Shown piece by piece: positions 27,044 through 35,647 of a DNA stretch of 64,000 nucleotides. Every line of letters starts with the position of its first letter. Positions within the stretch are counted from its first letter, which is position 1. The notes below the pieces were generated by a model. The model worked only from the letters and a program-made list of their open reading frames with translations, was not told the origin of the DNA and ran no database searches. Where the stretch lies: assembly GCF_904063065.1 (NCBI RefSeq), contig NZ_CAJFCL010000002.1, positions 310,001 through 374,000 of the forward strand, in the 5' to 3' direction. This DNA is from Pseudomonas paraversuta (GTDB taxonomy: Bacteria > Pseudomonadota > Gammaproteobacteria > Pseudomonadales > Pseudomonadaceae). The position numbers were made by a program, and so were the translations under genes.

Positions 27044-27972
27044 GCCAGTAAACGCTGGCCAATCCAGCGAACCACTGTGACGGCTTTAGAGTTGCCAATC
27101 GCCTTGTAGCGGAGACCGTCGGGGCATTCGCTGGCAGGCTTGCCGCGCCAAGAGATCTGCGTGTAGTTGTCTGGAAAGCCTTGGCATCGTTCCCACTCAA
27201 TCACGCTGGTGCGGCGAACGCCTTCGGGCTCCAATACATAGGCCTCTCTGTCATCGAGAGCGCCTCCCCCTTTAGCCGTGAGAGTAGGATGAAGTGACAA
27301 CTCCTCCGGCCGTCGCGGCGGGCTATCCCGGCGAGTGCCTTCTGACTCAAAAAGTACCTTGATGGGATCGAACCCGTCTCGAGCACTTGCGATAACGAAC
27401 ACACGACGGCGTCGTTGGGCCAAGCCGAAATATTGGGCGTCCAAGACCCTCCACGCGATTGTTCTTTTGGGTCCATACACACAACCAGCGTCCGACCACC
27501 TTTTCCCTGAAGGCTGCAATTCGCAGTCTTCCCCAGCAAGCGCGCCAAGAAAGCATCCGAAGGCGTTCCCTTTGTCGCTGAGGACGCCTGGGACGTTCTC
27601 CCAGACGATGACGCTGGCGGGCTTTCGCTGGCCGGCGCGAACATAGTCAACTGCATCTGCAAGCTCCACGTATTTGATGGTTAGGGCGCCGCGCGGGTCT
27701 GTGAGGCCTTCGCGCATACCAGCGACCGAGAAGGCCTGGCACGGGGTGCCGCCGACTAGTACGTCCGGCGCCGGGATCTTTCCGGCAAGCACCATAGCAG
27801 CCAGCTTGGTCATGTCGCCGTGGTTCGGCACGTAGGGGTATTGGTGGGCTAGGACCGCCGAGGGGAACGGCTCAATCTCGGCGAACCAGGAAGGCACCAT
27901 GCCCAGCGGGTGCCAGGCATGTGTCGCGGCTTCGATGCCGCTGCACACAGAGCCATAGGTGATATTGGGCAT
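27025..27972 (-). CDS. dcm: Orphan DNA cytosine-C5 methyltransferase
   Basis: AdoMet-dependent C5 methyltransferase of 315 residues. Motif I is SVCSGIEAA, motif IV with the catalytic Cys is GGTPCQAFS, motif VI WENVPG, motif VIII QRRRRVFVIA and motif X RYKAIGNSKAV. The target-recognition region lies at about 220-270; its sequence specificity cannot be read. No endonuclease gene is nearby, so it is most likely a solitary phage enzyme that modifies phage DNA against host restriction. Confidence 0.93.
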   Translation of the reverse strand: MPNITYGSVCSGIEAATHAWHPLGMVPSWFAEIEPFPSAVLAHQYPYVPNHGDMTKLAAMVLAGKIPAPDVLVGGTPCQAFSVAGMREGLTDPRGALTIKYVELADAVDYVRAGQRKPASVIVWENVPGVLSDKGNAFGCFLGALAGEDCELQPSGKRWSDAGCVYGPKRTIAWRVLDAQYFGLAQRRRRVFVIASARDGFDPIKVLFESEGTRRDSPPRRPEELSLHPTLTAKGGGALDDREAYVLEPEGVRRTSVIEWERCQGFPDNYTQISWRGKPASECPDGLRYKAIGNSKAVTVVRWIGQRLLAQLGSR

Positions 27973-28052
27973 ATGGGATCCTCGCCGGCTGGCGTGATTC
28001 GTTTATATGGGGTATTGGTTCTCCAAAGAAATGCTTCGGAGGCATGTGTTGA

Positions 28053-28526
28053 ATGGTTACGTTTTGGGTGCCGCTTGTTTTGGCAATAGTGGGCACAGCA
28101 GTAGGTGCCTATTTTGCGATTGTCAGAACCAAAAGAGAAAAACTATGGACGGAGCGATATAGTCGGATTGGTTCAGCGCTGGAAAAAACTGATTTGATCC
28201 ATCGCTTTCTTGATAGCGAAGTTAATGGCGATCATCAGATTCACGGATTGACCACCCATGAAAAACAAGAACTCGAAACCAACTGGCCTATAGCAAGATA
28301 CAAACTTGCGACAGACATTATTATGCTGGAAATGCTCTTCAAGGCAGATGAGTTTAATGAAACCTCTAGGCGTTGGATCGGGCTTCAGAAGAAAATTTTC
28401 GCGCTTATCGAAGACTCATCACCACACGATCGTCACGAGTACATAGCGGATGCGCGTACAAAAGCAGAGAAGCTTCGAGCTGCTTTGATTGATCTATCCA
28501 GGCGGAACTGCTTGGGTTGGTTTTAA
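28053..28526 (+). CDS. Membrane-anchored hypothetical protein
   Basis: A 157-residue protein with one N-terminal membrane helix (TFWVPLVLAIVGTAVGAYFA) and a mostly helical cytoplasmic part with many charged residues. No family recognised. It is oriented against the early operon and AT-richer than its neighbours, as expected of an added cargo gene. A role in superinfection exclusion is only a guess from topology. Confidence 0.65.
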   Translation: MVTFWVPLVLAIVGTAVGAYFAIVRTKREKLWTERYSRIGSALEKTDLIHRFLDSEVNGDHQIHGLTTHEKQELETNWPIARYKLATDIIMLEMLFKADEFNETSRRWIGLQKKIFALIEDSSPHDRHEYIADARTKAEKLRAALIDLSRRNCLGWF

Positions 28527-28629
28527 CAATGGGCCTTGTCCGTCTCTTTCCAATTTGGCTGTGGGTGGAAATTTTAATTTGGCTTGGGTATTACGGGTCA
28601 CCGGCATAGGGCCGGATCAGGGGGTAAAA

Positions 28630-28845
28630 ATGTCATTCGATAAACGCACCCGCCGATTCATGAGTGGACTCGATACAGCAAAGTCTCAAGCTGCAGCAGA
28701 TGGCATAGAGCTAACGCCGGACGAAGCTGCGAAGGCGGCGATGAAAAGAGCTCTAGGGGCGAAGAAAGGGAAAGCCCGCAAGAAAAAGAAGGGTCGCGGC
28801 GGATCGCCGTTTTTGCCAGGCAGCTTCGAAAGCTCTTCCAGGTGA
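28630..28845 (+). CDS. Small basic phage protein
   Basis: A 71-residue protein; N-terminal MSFDKRTRRFMSGLDTAK, a helix, then a strongly basic stretch KKGKARKKKKGRGG that could bind nucleic acid. AGGGGG precedes ATG 28630. No family recognised. Confidence 0.55.
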   Translation: MSFDKRTRRFMSGLDTAKSQAAADGIELTPDEAAKAAMKRALGAKKGKARKKKKGRGGSPFLPGSFESSSR

Positions 28846-28932
28846 GCGTTGCCCTCCGTAACCTGTGATGGCAATTTGGTTCCTGTTGGGGTAATACGGA
28901 TGGCGGCATGGAGCCGGATCAAGGAGAAATAC

Positions 28933-29136
28933 GTGAATAAAAGTGAAGCAAATTTGGCTGACGCTGCGGTAGCAATAATTCTGGCTGCCAGAAAACAGAA
29001 CATTGATTTAAATTTGCTGGAAATTGATGCGGAATCAGTCGTCATGGATAGTGGCCGTATGGCCGTGAGCCACGATGATATTAAGAATGTCCACGCAATA
29101 ATTAGACAAGTGATGGAAGAAGCAAAAAAACGCTAA
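28933..29136 (+). CDS. Small hypothetical phage protein
   Basis: A 67-residue helical protein starting NKSEANLADAAVAIILAA. GTG 28933 is chosen because AAGGAG lies seven bases upstream; the frame is open to 28849. It ends one base before the convergent gene. Unknown function. Confidence 0.55.
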   Translation: MNKSEANLADAAVAIILAARKQNIDLNLLEIDAESVVMDSGRMAVSHDDIKNVHAIIRQVMEEAKKR

Positions 29137-29448
29137 TTAGTCATCCCGACCAATCCTCAAAGCCTCACGCTGGTAAGCAAGCTCCAGTTTGCGCGACACG
29201 CTTTCATTGATCGAGATTTTGTGTCGCGGAGGCTTTAGGAGTTGCGCAGATCCAGCAGGACCGAGGGCATGCAGGTGATGAATCATCAGCGTCATGGCCT
29301 CGCCCTGTTCCTCGATGCCGTGCCAGGCCATCAAGTCAGCCAGCGCTTGCCTGGTGCCGGCCATGGCATGCATTCGCAACTCTTCCTCGCCGCGGGCTTT
29401 TCGCTTCGCCGCAGTCTTTGCTGATCGTTCTTTCTGCTGGGCAGCCAT
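29137..29448 (-). CDS. Hypothetical phage protein
   Basis: A 103-residue highly charged helical protein (QQKERSAKTAAKRKARGEEEL) in the leftward early operon. Proteins of this kind are widespread in Pseudomonas prophages with no assigned role. It lies between the recombination genes and the cargo region. Confidence 0.65.
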   Translation of the reverse strand: MAAQQKERSAKTAAKRKARGEEELRMHAMAGTRQALADLMAWHGIEEQGEAMTLMIHHLHALGPAGSAQLLKPPRHKISINESVSRKLELAYQREALRIGRDD

Positions 29449-29530
29449 TGCCTACCTCTTCAATTCCGCTGGCCGGCAGTGCCAGCCATGTTTGACGTTT
29501 GCGTTGCTGGATGCGGGCTATGCGTTTCAT
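29336..29530 (-). CDS. Possible small coupled gene
   Basis: A 64-residue frame starting MKRIARIQQRKRQTW whose ATG at 29530 overlaps the stop of the upstream gene (ATGA). Its second half overlaps the 29137-29448 gene in another frame, so it may be only partly meaningful. Support is the coupling alone. Confidence 0.28.
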   Translation of the reverse strand: MKRIARIQQRKRQTWLALPASGIEEVGNGCPAERTISKDCGEAKSPRRGRVANACHGRHQASAG

Positions 29531-29988
29531 GCCGCAACCTTTTGCTGGTTCCAGGCGCCGACCGCTTCAAAGATCCGTGCTGCGTGATTTTCTTCGAGCG
29601 ATATCGACTCAGGAATGGCGATCCACCCCGAGGCCACCATCTGGTTTTGGTTGGCTGCGTCGCGCAGTTGCTTGTAGCAATGCTCGATCACGTCCTCCAG
29701 ATGGTCGGAGAGATAGACGCCATCGGGCGCAATCTCTACTGACTTGCTGTAGCGGTCACCGCGAGCATCAATACAAAGAACGCTGAGGTAGATCGTCCAG
29801 CGGTGGGCAATGCTGCACACTGCCTGCCCAATCTTCCCGGGCGCGATGTTCTTCAGCGATTTGTAGTTGATCATTCCCTGGTAACCACTAGGGTCGATGT
29901 TAACCACTGCCACATGGTTGGTGGCCAGCAGTGCTCTGCATGATCGGTCGATACGGGCCTTGAGGTTATGCGGTTTACGTTTACTCAT
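29527..29988 (-). CDS. Hypothetical phage protein downstream of the exonuclease
   Basis: A 153-residue protein starting MSKRKPHNLKARIDRSCRA. No domain recognised; it contains several short beta-prone stretches (VAVVNIDPSGY). ATG 29988 overlaps the exonuclease stop (TAATG), so it is translated with the recombination genes. Confidence 0.7.
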   Translation of the reverse strand: MSKRKPHNLKARIDRSCRALLATNHVAVVNIDPSGYQGMINYKSLKNIAPGKIGQAVCSIAHRWTIYLSVLCIDARGDRYSKSVEIAPDGVYLSDHLEDVIEHCYKQLRDAANQNQMVASGWIAIPESISLEENHAARIFEAVGAWNQQKVAA

Positions 29989-31631
29989 TATGCGGCCACC
30001 TTCACCAGCCTCACACCGGCCATGCTGAACTTGGTGCCCAGGTCCGCGACAAGGGCGTCGAGATTTTCCCAATCCACTTTCAGCATCGAGATTGGGGCTT
30101 GGCCGTAGGCGACAGCCTTGATCAAAGCTTCTAAGTCGTAGACGTCAGCCTGCATCGCTACCGTTTGAGTGGTTTGCGTTGCGGTAGGCTTCTGGGCTTC
30201 CTGTGATACCGGCGCGGCTCTGGTCGGGGCCGACGTCGCGACAGGTGCAGACTGAACTACAGGTTCGACGACAGCCTTGGTTTTCGCTTCATCCTCGATC
30301 CGCTGCAGCTCTTCGTTTCTAATCCTCGTCCGGGTGGCTTCTGCTGTCACTTCTTCGGATTTCTGATGGTCAGAGATTCGCACCTTGATCAGCGCCACCA
30401 GGTCGTCGTTAGCCTTCAGAACAAGCTGCTGGAGGTCATTGAACAAAAACGTGTGGTCTACGGCGAGCTCGCCATAGCTAGCCAGGTTGGCGAGAATGCT
30501 GTCACCGATCTGACTGGCGGTGATCTTGGCCCGCGCCAACTCCGAGTCGGCAGCGTCGCGCAGGCTGCTGATCGATTTCTTACCCTTGATGGCGCCGGCG
30601 AAGTCGGCAGGAACGGCCGGCATGCGGGCCTTACCGCGCAGCGAGGTGTTGATTTGGTCTATGTGCGCCTGCAACGCTTTCGCGGCATCCATGACAATAT
30701 CTTCGCGGATGCTCACCTTGCGGGCCTTCACCAGCTTGTCGAGCATAAGGCGCTTTGCGCGCGCCTCGGCGCTGATCTCGTCGATGGTTCGGAAAAGGGC
30801 GTCGATGCTTTCGGTCTGGCTCAGCGCATGTTGTTTGGCCGCGGCCAACCGCTCTTCGACGTCTCCGCACCATTTGACGGTCTTCTCGGCGTCGGCGAAG
30901 TGCTGGTCTGTTTCCAGCTCGGTGTTGATCGACGCGAAGACAGCCAGCGAGTGAACCTTGAACTGCTCCAGGTTACTGGAGGTGACCATGCCGGTGACTT
31001 CGATGCGTAGCGCTGGAAGGCTATTTGGCGTCTTGCCGAGCGCTTCGGGCACGACCTCGGTCGGAGTGAAGTCGAGTAAATCGGCTTGGAACTGCTTCCA
31101 GCCGGCAACGAGTGTCGCGGCGCGGCCGGGCACTGGCGTGTATTCCATCGACACGAATTTGTCTTCTGTGCCGTCGGAGCAAACGAAGATCACTTTCTCG
31201 GCGCCGCTCACCAGCAGCTGCTGCTCGAGCTGCCAGTAATAGTGCGGATCAAGGTTCCCGGCCAGCACATCGGCGGCGAGCTGCTCGTTCCACATTTTGT
31301 GCTCGAACAGCGTTTCGCCGAGCATGGTGCAGCCGTCGAGCGAGGCGAGCAGGTCGCCGTGGGTACCGACGATGGGGAACAGGTCTTCGCCGATCCGACC
31401 TTCCAGAATTGGGCGAGCCATCGCTTCAGCTTCGTGGCCTTTGTCGAACAGGTATTTCTGCACCCACCACGACACATCGCGGTCGAGGCCGGTCTTTTTG
31501 GCGCTGAGTAGTTCGGTACGCTTCATCTGCTTCGAAGCACCCATCATGGCCGGGGCCTCGGAGGCGGTGAAGTAGTTGGCGCGGAGCGCATGCCAGGCTT
31601 CGGAGCCCTGAGCGACGTTATGGATTTTCAT
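29988..31631 (-). CDS. YqaJ-type viral recombinase / lambda-like exonuclease
   Basis: A 547-residue protein. The N-terminal ~210 residues are a YqaJ domain: GSEAWHALRANYFTASEA, LFDKGHEAE, the active-site Asp in ASLDG, EHKMW with the acidic/Lys pair, and YYWQLEQQLLVSG. A long helical C-terminal extension follows, including coiled coil and an Ala/Pro/Thr-rich linker (about 450-490). The enzyme should resect double-stranded ends for the adjacent RecT. Stop and start overlaps tie it to recT. Confidence 0.9.
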   Translation of the reverse strand: MKIHNVAQGSEAWHALRANYFTASEAPAMMGASKQMKRTELLSAKKTGLDRDVSWWVQKYLFDKGHEAEAMARPILEGRIGEDLFPIVGTHGDLLASLDGCTMLGETLFEHKMWNEQLAADVLAGNLDPHYYWQLEQQLLVSGAEKVIFVCSDGTEDKFVSMEYTPVPGRAATLVAGWKQFQADLLDFTPTEVVPEALGKTPNSLPALRIEVTGMVTSSNLEQFKVHSLAVFASINTELETDQHFADAEKTVKWCGDVEERLAAAKQHALSQTESIDALFRTIDEISAEARAKRLMLDKLVKARKVSIREDIVMDAAKALQAHIDQINTSLRGKARMPAVPADFAGAIKGKKSISSLRDAADSELARAKITASQIGDSILANLASYGELAVDHTFLFNDLQQLVLKANDDLVALIKVRISDHQKSEEVTAEATRTRIRNEELQRIEDEAKTKAVVEPVVQSAPVATSAPTRAAPVSQEAQKPTATQTTQTVAMQADVYDLEALIKAVAYGQAPISMLKVDWENLDALVADLGTKFSMAGVRLVKVAA

Positions 31632-32518
31632 TCTTGCTCTCCTTCAATGGGGGCGAGCGCTTTGATCTTTGCGATCTGCTCTTCGCTCAGGGTGAATTTG
31701 CTGCTGACGGTTGCAATCAGGTGGTCAGGTGCTGACCTTCCGGAGTCGACCGCTACGCGCCACTTGGGCAGGTTCTCGGCAAACTTGTCGTCGGGGTAGG
31801 GTGGAAGCTCTGCGGTGGCCCGGCCCTTAGGCGGCGAGACATCGCGGATAACCGGGGCGGCTTCTTCGAGCTCGTCCGGGCTGTACACGCCGAGAATCAC
31901 ATCAGGACAATAAAGGCGCGACCAGCGTTTGGTGGCGAGGTAGGCCAACTGCTGGCGAGGATCATCAGCCCACAGCGTGCTGTTGCGGGTGCGGGCCTGG
32001 GCCAGCAGTAACTCAAGAACGCGGGGCTCATCTTCGCCGCGGAAGGTGGCCCAGACTTTGACACCCAGGCCTTCCTCATCTTCGAGTTTCCAGCCTGGCT
32101 GACGGTATTGTTTGCCTTCGCTATTGGTCTTGATGTCGAACTTGCCGATCACTTTTTCCCAGGCGCCGTACCACTCGTAGTGCAGGCGATCCAGAACCGG
32201 TGCGCAGGTGGTGATGACTGCATTCACAAGCTGGGCTTCGTAGCCGAGAACGCCATTCACCAGGTGCGTTTTCTGCGCAACCGCGAAGGGGTTCATTTTC
32301 CACTGCATTGATTGCATTACGACCGCCAGGCAATCCGCCGAGTTACCGTTGAAATGCTTCGGCACCGTGGCGCGGCCGGTGGCCATGACGTCGGCCAGGC
32401 GCATCATCTTGTCCAGGCTGTCGCCATCGAGCACCAGGGCGCTGGTACTGGTCGCAGCATGAGGGAGGACGTGCAGGGTTTGTTCGTGCGCCACCGGCGC
32501 CACGCTTTGTGCGGACAT
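31628..32518 (-). CDS. recT: RecT-family single-strand annealing protein
   Basis: A 296-residue protein with the RecT fold signatures: GNSADCLAVVMQSMQWKMNP, KTHLVNGVLGYEAQLVNAV and VWATF. It anneals complementary single strands during phage recombination. It forms a pair with the YqaJ exonuclease by a 4-base overlap, as lambda beta and exo do. Start ATG 32518. Confidence 0.92.
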   Translation of the reverse strand: MSAQSVAPVAHEQTLHVLPHAATSTSALVLDGDSLDKMMRLADVMATGRATVPKHFNGNSADCLAVVMQSMQWKMNPFAVAQKTHLVNGVLGYEAQLVNAVITTCAPVLDRLHYEWYGAWEKVIGKFDIKTNSEGKQYRQPGWKLEDEEGLGVKVWATFRGEDEPRVLELLLAQARTRNSTLWADDPRQQLAYLATKRWSRLYCPDVILGVYSPDELEEAAPVIRDVSPPKGRATAELPPYPDDKFAENLPKWRVAVDSGRSAPDHLIATVSSKFTLSEEQIAKIKALAPIEGEQE

Positions 32519-32563
32519 AACAATTCCTTGCCGCGCACTGGCGCAGCTTTTGAAAGGTGTGTG

Positions 32564-32680
32564 CTATTGAGGGACTGGCGCTGAGAGGGCGCTGAACAAC
32601 ATGAGCGCGGTGCAGGTGCCGAGGGCGAAGAAAGAGCTGCGCCAGAATACGAAGCGTCTGGTGCGTTGTTGGCCTGTCAT
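32564..32680 (-). CDS. Very small membrane protein (38 aa)
   Basis: Starts at ATG 32680, overlapping the upstream stop (ATGA), and ends TAG at 32564. Basic N-terminus (MTGQQRTRRFVFWR) and one hydrophobic helix (SSFFALGTCTALMLFSALS). Coupling and topology support it; function unknown. Confidence 0.5.
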   Translation of the reverse strand: MTGQQRTRRFVFWRSSFFALGTCTALMLFSALSAPVPQ

Positions 32681-33126
32681 GCTGCCTCTGCCTTGCGCTG
32701 CTCCGCCGGATCCGCTGCTCGATCTACCTCCAGTTCTTCGGCCCGGGCCAGGCCGTACTCGTTGGCGTGTGGCCGTATCAGAGCCTCGGCTACATCATGC
32801 AGCGCGGTGGGGTGATGCTTGGCCTTGGGCTGGCCCAGAGCCTTGCAAGCCAAGTCGTAGGCGTTGCCGTGTATGCGGCGCCCGTCGGCAACTATCTCGC
32901 AAAGCAATTGTTCTATTGGATACTCACGGCTGTCAGTCAGCAGCGGAGCGATGTGCTCCTGTGCGCCAAGGTGTTCGGCCAGCGCTTCCCACAACGACTG
33001 CGGAGTGACCAAGACAACCGGTTTTCTATGGGCTCGGGGCGCCGTGACATTGTCGCCGCAGATCAGCGAGTTGATTGCATCGTGGAGCCAATCTGGCCCT
33101 TCTGGCGTATCGAGAAAATCAGTCAT
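32677..33126 (-). CDS. Hypothetical early phage protein
   Basis: A 149-residue acidic protein starting MTDFLDTPEGPDWLHDAINS. No domain recognised. It overlaps both neighbours by 4 bases, so is a coupled member of the early operon. Confidence 0.68.
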   Translation of the reverse strand: MTDFLDTPEGPDWLHDAINSLICGDNVTAPRAHRKPVVLVTPQSLWEALAEHLGAQEHIAPLLTDSREYPIEQLLCEIVADGRRIHGNAYDLACKALGQPKAKHHPTALHDVAEALIRPHANEYGLARAEELEVDRAADPAEQRKAEAA

Positions 33127-33374
33127 GACTCGCCTCCTTCCAGGCGTCTAGCAAGTGCGCAGGCTTCGTTGTGGTTGCGGCGAAAGCCCATGACCTTTCC
33201 GGTACGGTTGTCCACCACATGGAAGAAGTCGCGTCCCGCCGGCTTCACTGTCATCCGGTAGGTGACCACCGGTGCCGGCCGCCCAATCAGCCTGTAGAAA
33301 TCGGCAGTGGCAATACGGGAGCGCTGATGCAAGCCGTCGACGATGTCGCGGCGCGATTGAATGCTGTGATGCAT
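33123..33374 (-). CDS. Hypothetical early phage protein
   Basis: An 83-residue basic protein (MHHSIQSRRDIVDGLHQ) with strands around FFHVVDNRTGKVMGF. GGAGG six bases before ATG 33374 fixes the start, although the frame is open to 33533. Unknown function. Confidence 0.68.
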   Translation of the reverse strand: MHHSIQSRRDIVDGLHQRSRIATADFYRLIGRPAPVVTYRMTVKPAGRDFFHVVDNRTGKVMGFRRNHNEACALARRLEGGES

Positions 33375-33582
33375 GGTCGCCTCCAGAATGGCGGGTATGG
33401 GTTCAACAAAATTCGGTTGCACTCTTTTGTTCCGCTGGTTGCCGTTAGGCGCGGAGGGGAGTGCATGCGGGTAAATTGCAGGACGAGAGAGCCTGTGATC
33501 AGGCTTTAAACGTAGTATTGGCCAATGAATCATTGAGCCGTTTTGTAGTCGTATCCGTGACCTTAATTTTCAGGACGCTCAA

Positions 33583-33810
33583 ATGAAGCGCACAGCCATA
33601 ATGATCTTGGCCTTATCAGGCTCTCTCTTGCTGGGTGGCTGCATGCCTATCTGGGATGACGGAGGAAGACATGGTCATGACCGTGATCGACGCTACGACA
33701 ATGGCCGTGGGTACGACCGAGGTCATGATGATCGGGGTTATGACCGAGGGTATGATCGTGGTGACAATTATCGACGGTATGACCGCGATCGTGACGATAG
33801 GGACGACTGA
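33583..33810 (+). CDS. Small lipoprotein with an Arg/Tyr/Asp-repeat tail
   Basis: A 75-residue predicted lipoprotein. Signal MKRTAIMILALSGSLLLGGC with lipobox LGGC (Cys20), then a low-complexity tail of RGYD and DRD repeats. It is against the early operon and has its own terminator. Tails of this kind occur in small Pseudomonas envelope lipoproteins of unknown role. Likely cargo gene. Confidence 0.65.
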   Translation: MKRTAIMILALSGSLLLGGCMPIWDDGGRHGHDRDRRYDNGRGYDRGHDDRGYDRGYDRGDNYRRYDRDRDDRDD

Positions 33811-33830
33811 TCCTTTCAGGCCTTATCTCT

Positions 33831-33854
33831 GAGCACGTTTAATACGTGCTCTTT
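33831..33854 (+). terminator. Terminator after the small lipoprotein gene
   Basis: A perfect 8-bp stem GAGCACGT/ACGTGCTC with a TTAAT loop, followed by TTT. It faces the 33583-33810 gene. Confidence 0.75.
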
Positions 33855-33905
33855 GCGGCTTTATCCTGCTGCCACTAGTGAGTGCGCAGAAGTGACACTT
33901 TCTAA

Positions 33906-34091
33906 TCAAGCCGCCCTTACTGACTCGCGCTCTGCCTGAATCCGCAGGTAAATCTCTTCCCGGTGCACAGCCACATCATCCGGGGCAGTGATTCCGATCT
34001 TCACTTGCTGCCCGCTAACACTCAGCACCTGAATGCTGATGTCGTCGTTGATGCGGATGGTTTCGCCTACGCGGCGGGTGAGTATCAACAT
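33906..34091 (-). CDS. csrA: Prophage-encoded CsrA/RsmA RNA-binding regulator
   Basis: A 61-residue CsrA homologue ([14 protein letters not shown]...). The RNA-contacting residues L4 and R44 (in [10 protein letters not shown]) are both present, so it should bind GGA motifs in mRNA leaders. AAGGAG lies before ATG 34091. The frame is open farther upstream but that part has no CsrA likeness. As first gene of the leftward early operon under the phage repressor it could change host post-transcriptional control after induction. Confidence 0.93.
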   Translation of the reverse strand: MLILTRRVGETIRINDDISIQVLSVSGQQVKIGITAPDDVAVHREEIYLRIQAERESVRAA

Positions 34092-34395
34092 GGTCCTACT
34101 CCTTGGTTGTTTTCCCAATGCACCCGGGTTACCAGGTGCATCAGTGAAAAATTCCGTTCTCTTGCACAGGCCAACGTTCGCTTTCACGTCAACTCCCATC
34201 AGGCCTTTGGCCGTCAAGTCATCACGCGCTTCTCCAGCGCGCCCTCCGAATGAGGTCTCCTGTGCCCAGCGCCGACATAAGGTCGAATCGCTGCCTACCG
34301 TTACGCGGTAGGTCTGCTGGCTATGCATCGGCCAGCTCGGCGTCCATCAGGTTGTTAAAGAGCGGGTCGCTGCGGTGTGTTGCTGCGATGGGTTA

Positions 34396-34438
34396 AAGTT
34401 ACCTCATGGTAATAATTTAAGTCAATACCGTTTGGTAA
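34396..34438 (-). promoter_or_regulatory. Leftward early promoter with two repressor operators (pL/OL-like)
   Basis: On the minus strand TTGACT (34425-34420) and TAACTT (34401-34396) are 18 bases apart. TTACC-TCAT-GGTAA (34399-34412) covers the -10 and ATACC-GTTT-GGTAA (34425-34438) covers the -35. The same words occur before the cro-like gene. Bases 34092-34395 hold the leader and no convincing gene. Confidence 0.75.
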
Positions 34439-34456
34439 TTGATTTTCTCTGGGCAC

Positions 34457-34480
34457 AAAAAAACCCGCTCAGTGGCGGGC
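34457..34480 (-). terminator. Leftward terminator before the early promoter
   Basis: On the minus strand GCCCGCCACTGAGCGGG is followed by seven T. It ends the 34500-34997 gene just upstream of the early promoter, isolating the two units. Confidence 0.8.
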
Positions 34481-34499
34481 TGGAAGACGGATCGGCTTA

Positions 34500-34997
34500 T
34501 CAGGATTGCGGCTTGCAATCCTTAACGTTTTCAAACGAGAAGCTTACGACGGCAGAAACATTTGGTTCTTCGCCCTGAAACTCAGCTGAAATCTCGGAAA
34601 GGTTATCGCTAAGTTTGTACTTCTCTGACGACCACACTACACCCCAAGATACTGCTGGGTCTTTCGCGGGCAAACCGTACCTGGTTTTGAGGTCTAGCAT
34701 TAACGGCGAAGCGGTCTGACGTACGCTTTCAAACCTCATCTGCACCATGCATAGCTGCCCCTCAGGACTAAATACATACTCGTATGTATCGGCCGCGGAG
34801 GTCATCGAGGGGGCTTGTTTAGAGCTAAACATCGTGGTGCCGATGTTGTTACTTCCGACAGACTCTAGAACTGAATATTTTCCTAACTGCTCTTTGCTGA
34901 TTCCCATTTTTGTGCCGGCAGGGCCGCTCCACGGACCGTCGTCCGAGCACCCGGAAAGCGCTACGCAAATGGCAATCGAAGACATCCATGATTTCAC
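34500..34997 (-). CDS. Predicted lipoprotein of the immunity region
   Basis: A 165-residue protein with an N-terminal lipoprotein signal (MKSWMSSIAICVALSGC, Cys17) and a globular periplasmic part. GTG 34997 has AGGAGG seven bases upstream. No family recognised. It has its own terminator and sits between the early promoter and the repressor region, where lysogeny-expressed genes often lie. Cargo role inferred only from position and export. Confidence 0.68.
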   Translation of the reverse strand: MKSWMSSIAICVALSGCSDDGPWSGPAGTKMGISKEQLGKYSVLESVGSNNIGTTMFSSKQAPSMTSAADTYEYVFSPEGQLCMVQMRFESVRQTASPLMLDLKTRYGLPAKDPAVSWGVVWSSEKYKLSDNLSEISAEFQGEEPNVSAVVSFSFENVKDCKPQS

Positions 34998-35141
34998 AGC
35001 GACCCCTCCTATAATTAAGCCCGAACTCTACCATTCGTGGCGCACGGCCACCATTGGGCAGGGCAGGCCTGTAGGCGCTACAGGCAGATATACCTTTCCA
35101 CGGCTATAGTGGAATTTCACAACCCAATAAGAGAGAGCGTT

Positions 35142-35402
35142 ATGAAACGATCAGTTCTGTTTGTTTTAGCCGGCTTAGTCGCGACTCCCATTTTTGCTGC
35201 CGATGATATGTGCACCATCAATCTACAGAAGCTGTCCGACTACAAGGCCACTGCCAGCACCTTGGGGCAGCCGCTGCTCGACCAGATCCGCGATGCGAGA
35301 ATCGAGGCACAAAAAGCAAAGGCGGCAGGTGACACACAGAAATGCATCAGCCTGACTAACAAAGCGCTGCAGGATGTTGTGAACTCACAAAAAGGCCAGT
35401 AG
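35142..35402 (+). CDS. Small exported protein
   Basis: An 86-residue protein with a signal peptide (MKRSVLFVLAGLVATPIFA, then ADDMC) and a helical mature part with two Cys (about 25 and 70). GAGAG precedes ATG 35142. Unknown function; likely periplasmic. The gap 35403-35647 contains only the convergent terminator at 35491. Confidence 0.65.
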   Translation: MKRSVLFVLAGLVATPIFAADDMCTINLQKLSDYKATASTLGQPLLDQIRDARIEAQKAKAAGDTQKCISLTNKALQDVVNSQKGQ

Positions 35403-35490
35403 CTGAAGGGACTGGACGCCCATGCTACTTAGGTCGCTAGTCGTCCATGCTTTCTCACAGGCACAGCAGTGGTCAGCGAATAACAGGCAA

Positions 35491-35513
35491 TAAAAAGCCC
35501 GTACAGGCGGGCT
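35491..35513 (-). terminator. Leftward terminator of the glycine-zipper gene
   Basis: On the minus strand AGCCCG-CCTGTA-CGGGCT is followed by TTTTT. Confidence 0.7.
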
Positions 35514-35647
35514 CTATACAACACTAGGGACGCTGGTCATTCAGCGCGACTAATGTGAGGTTATGCTGAGTGCCTGTTCAATGGTTGGACGACGATACGT
35601 AAAGCCCGGCGCTAGGACAGGGCTCTCGCATCGATATGATGCTTGGC

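Noticed and set aside
28530..28610. 26-codon hydrophobic frame MGLVRLFPIWLWVEILIW
   Set aside because: Weak RBS and no coupling; too little support.
34092..34328. Upstream extension of the csrA frame
   Set aside because: The strong AAGGAG before ATG 34091 and the exact CsrA N-terminus make the extension unlikely to be translated as part of it.
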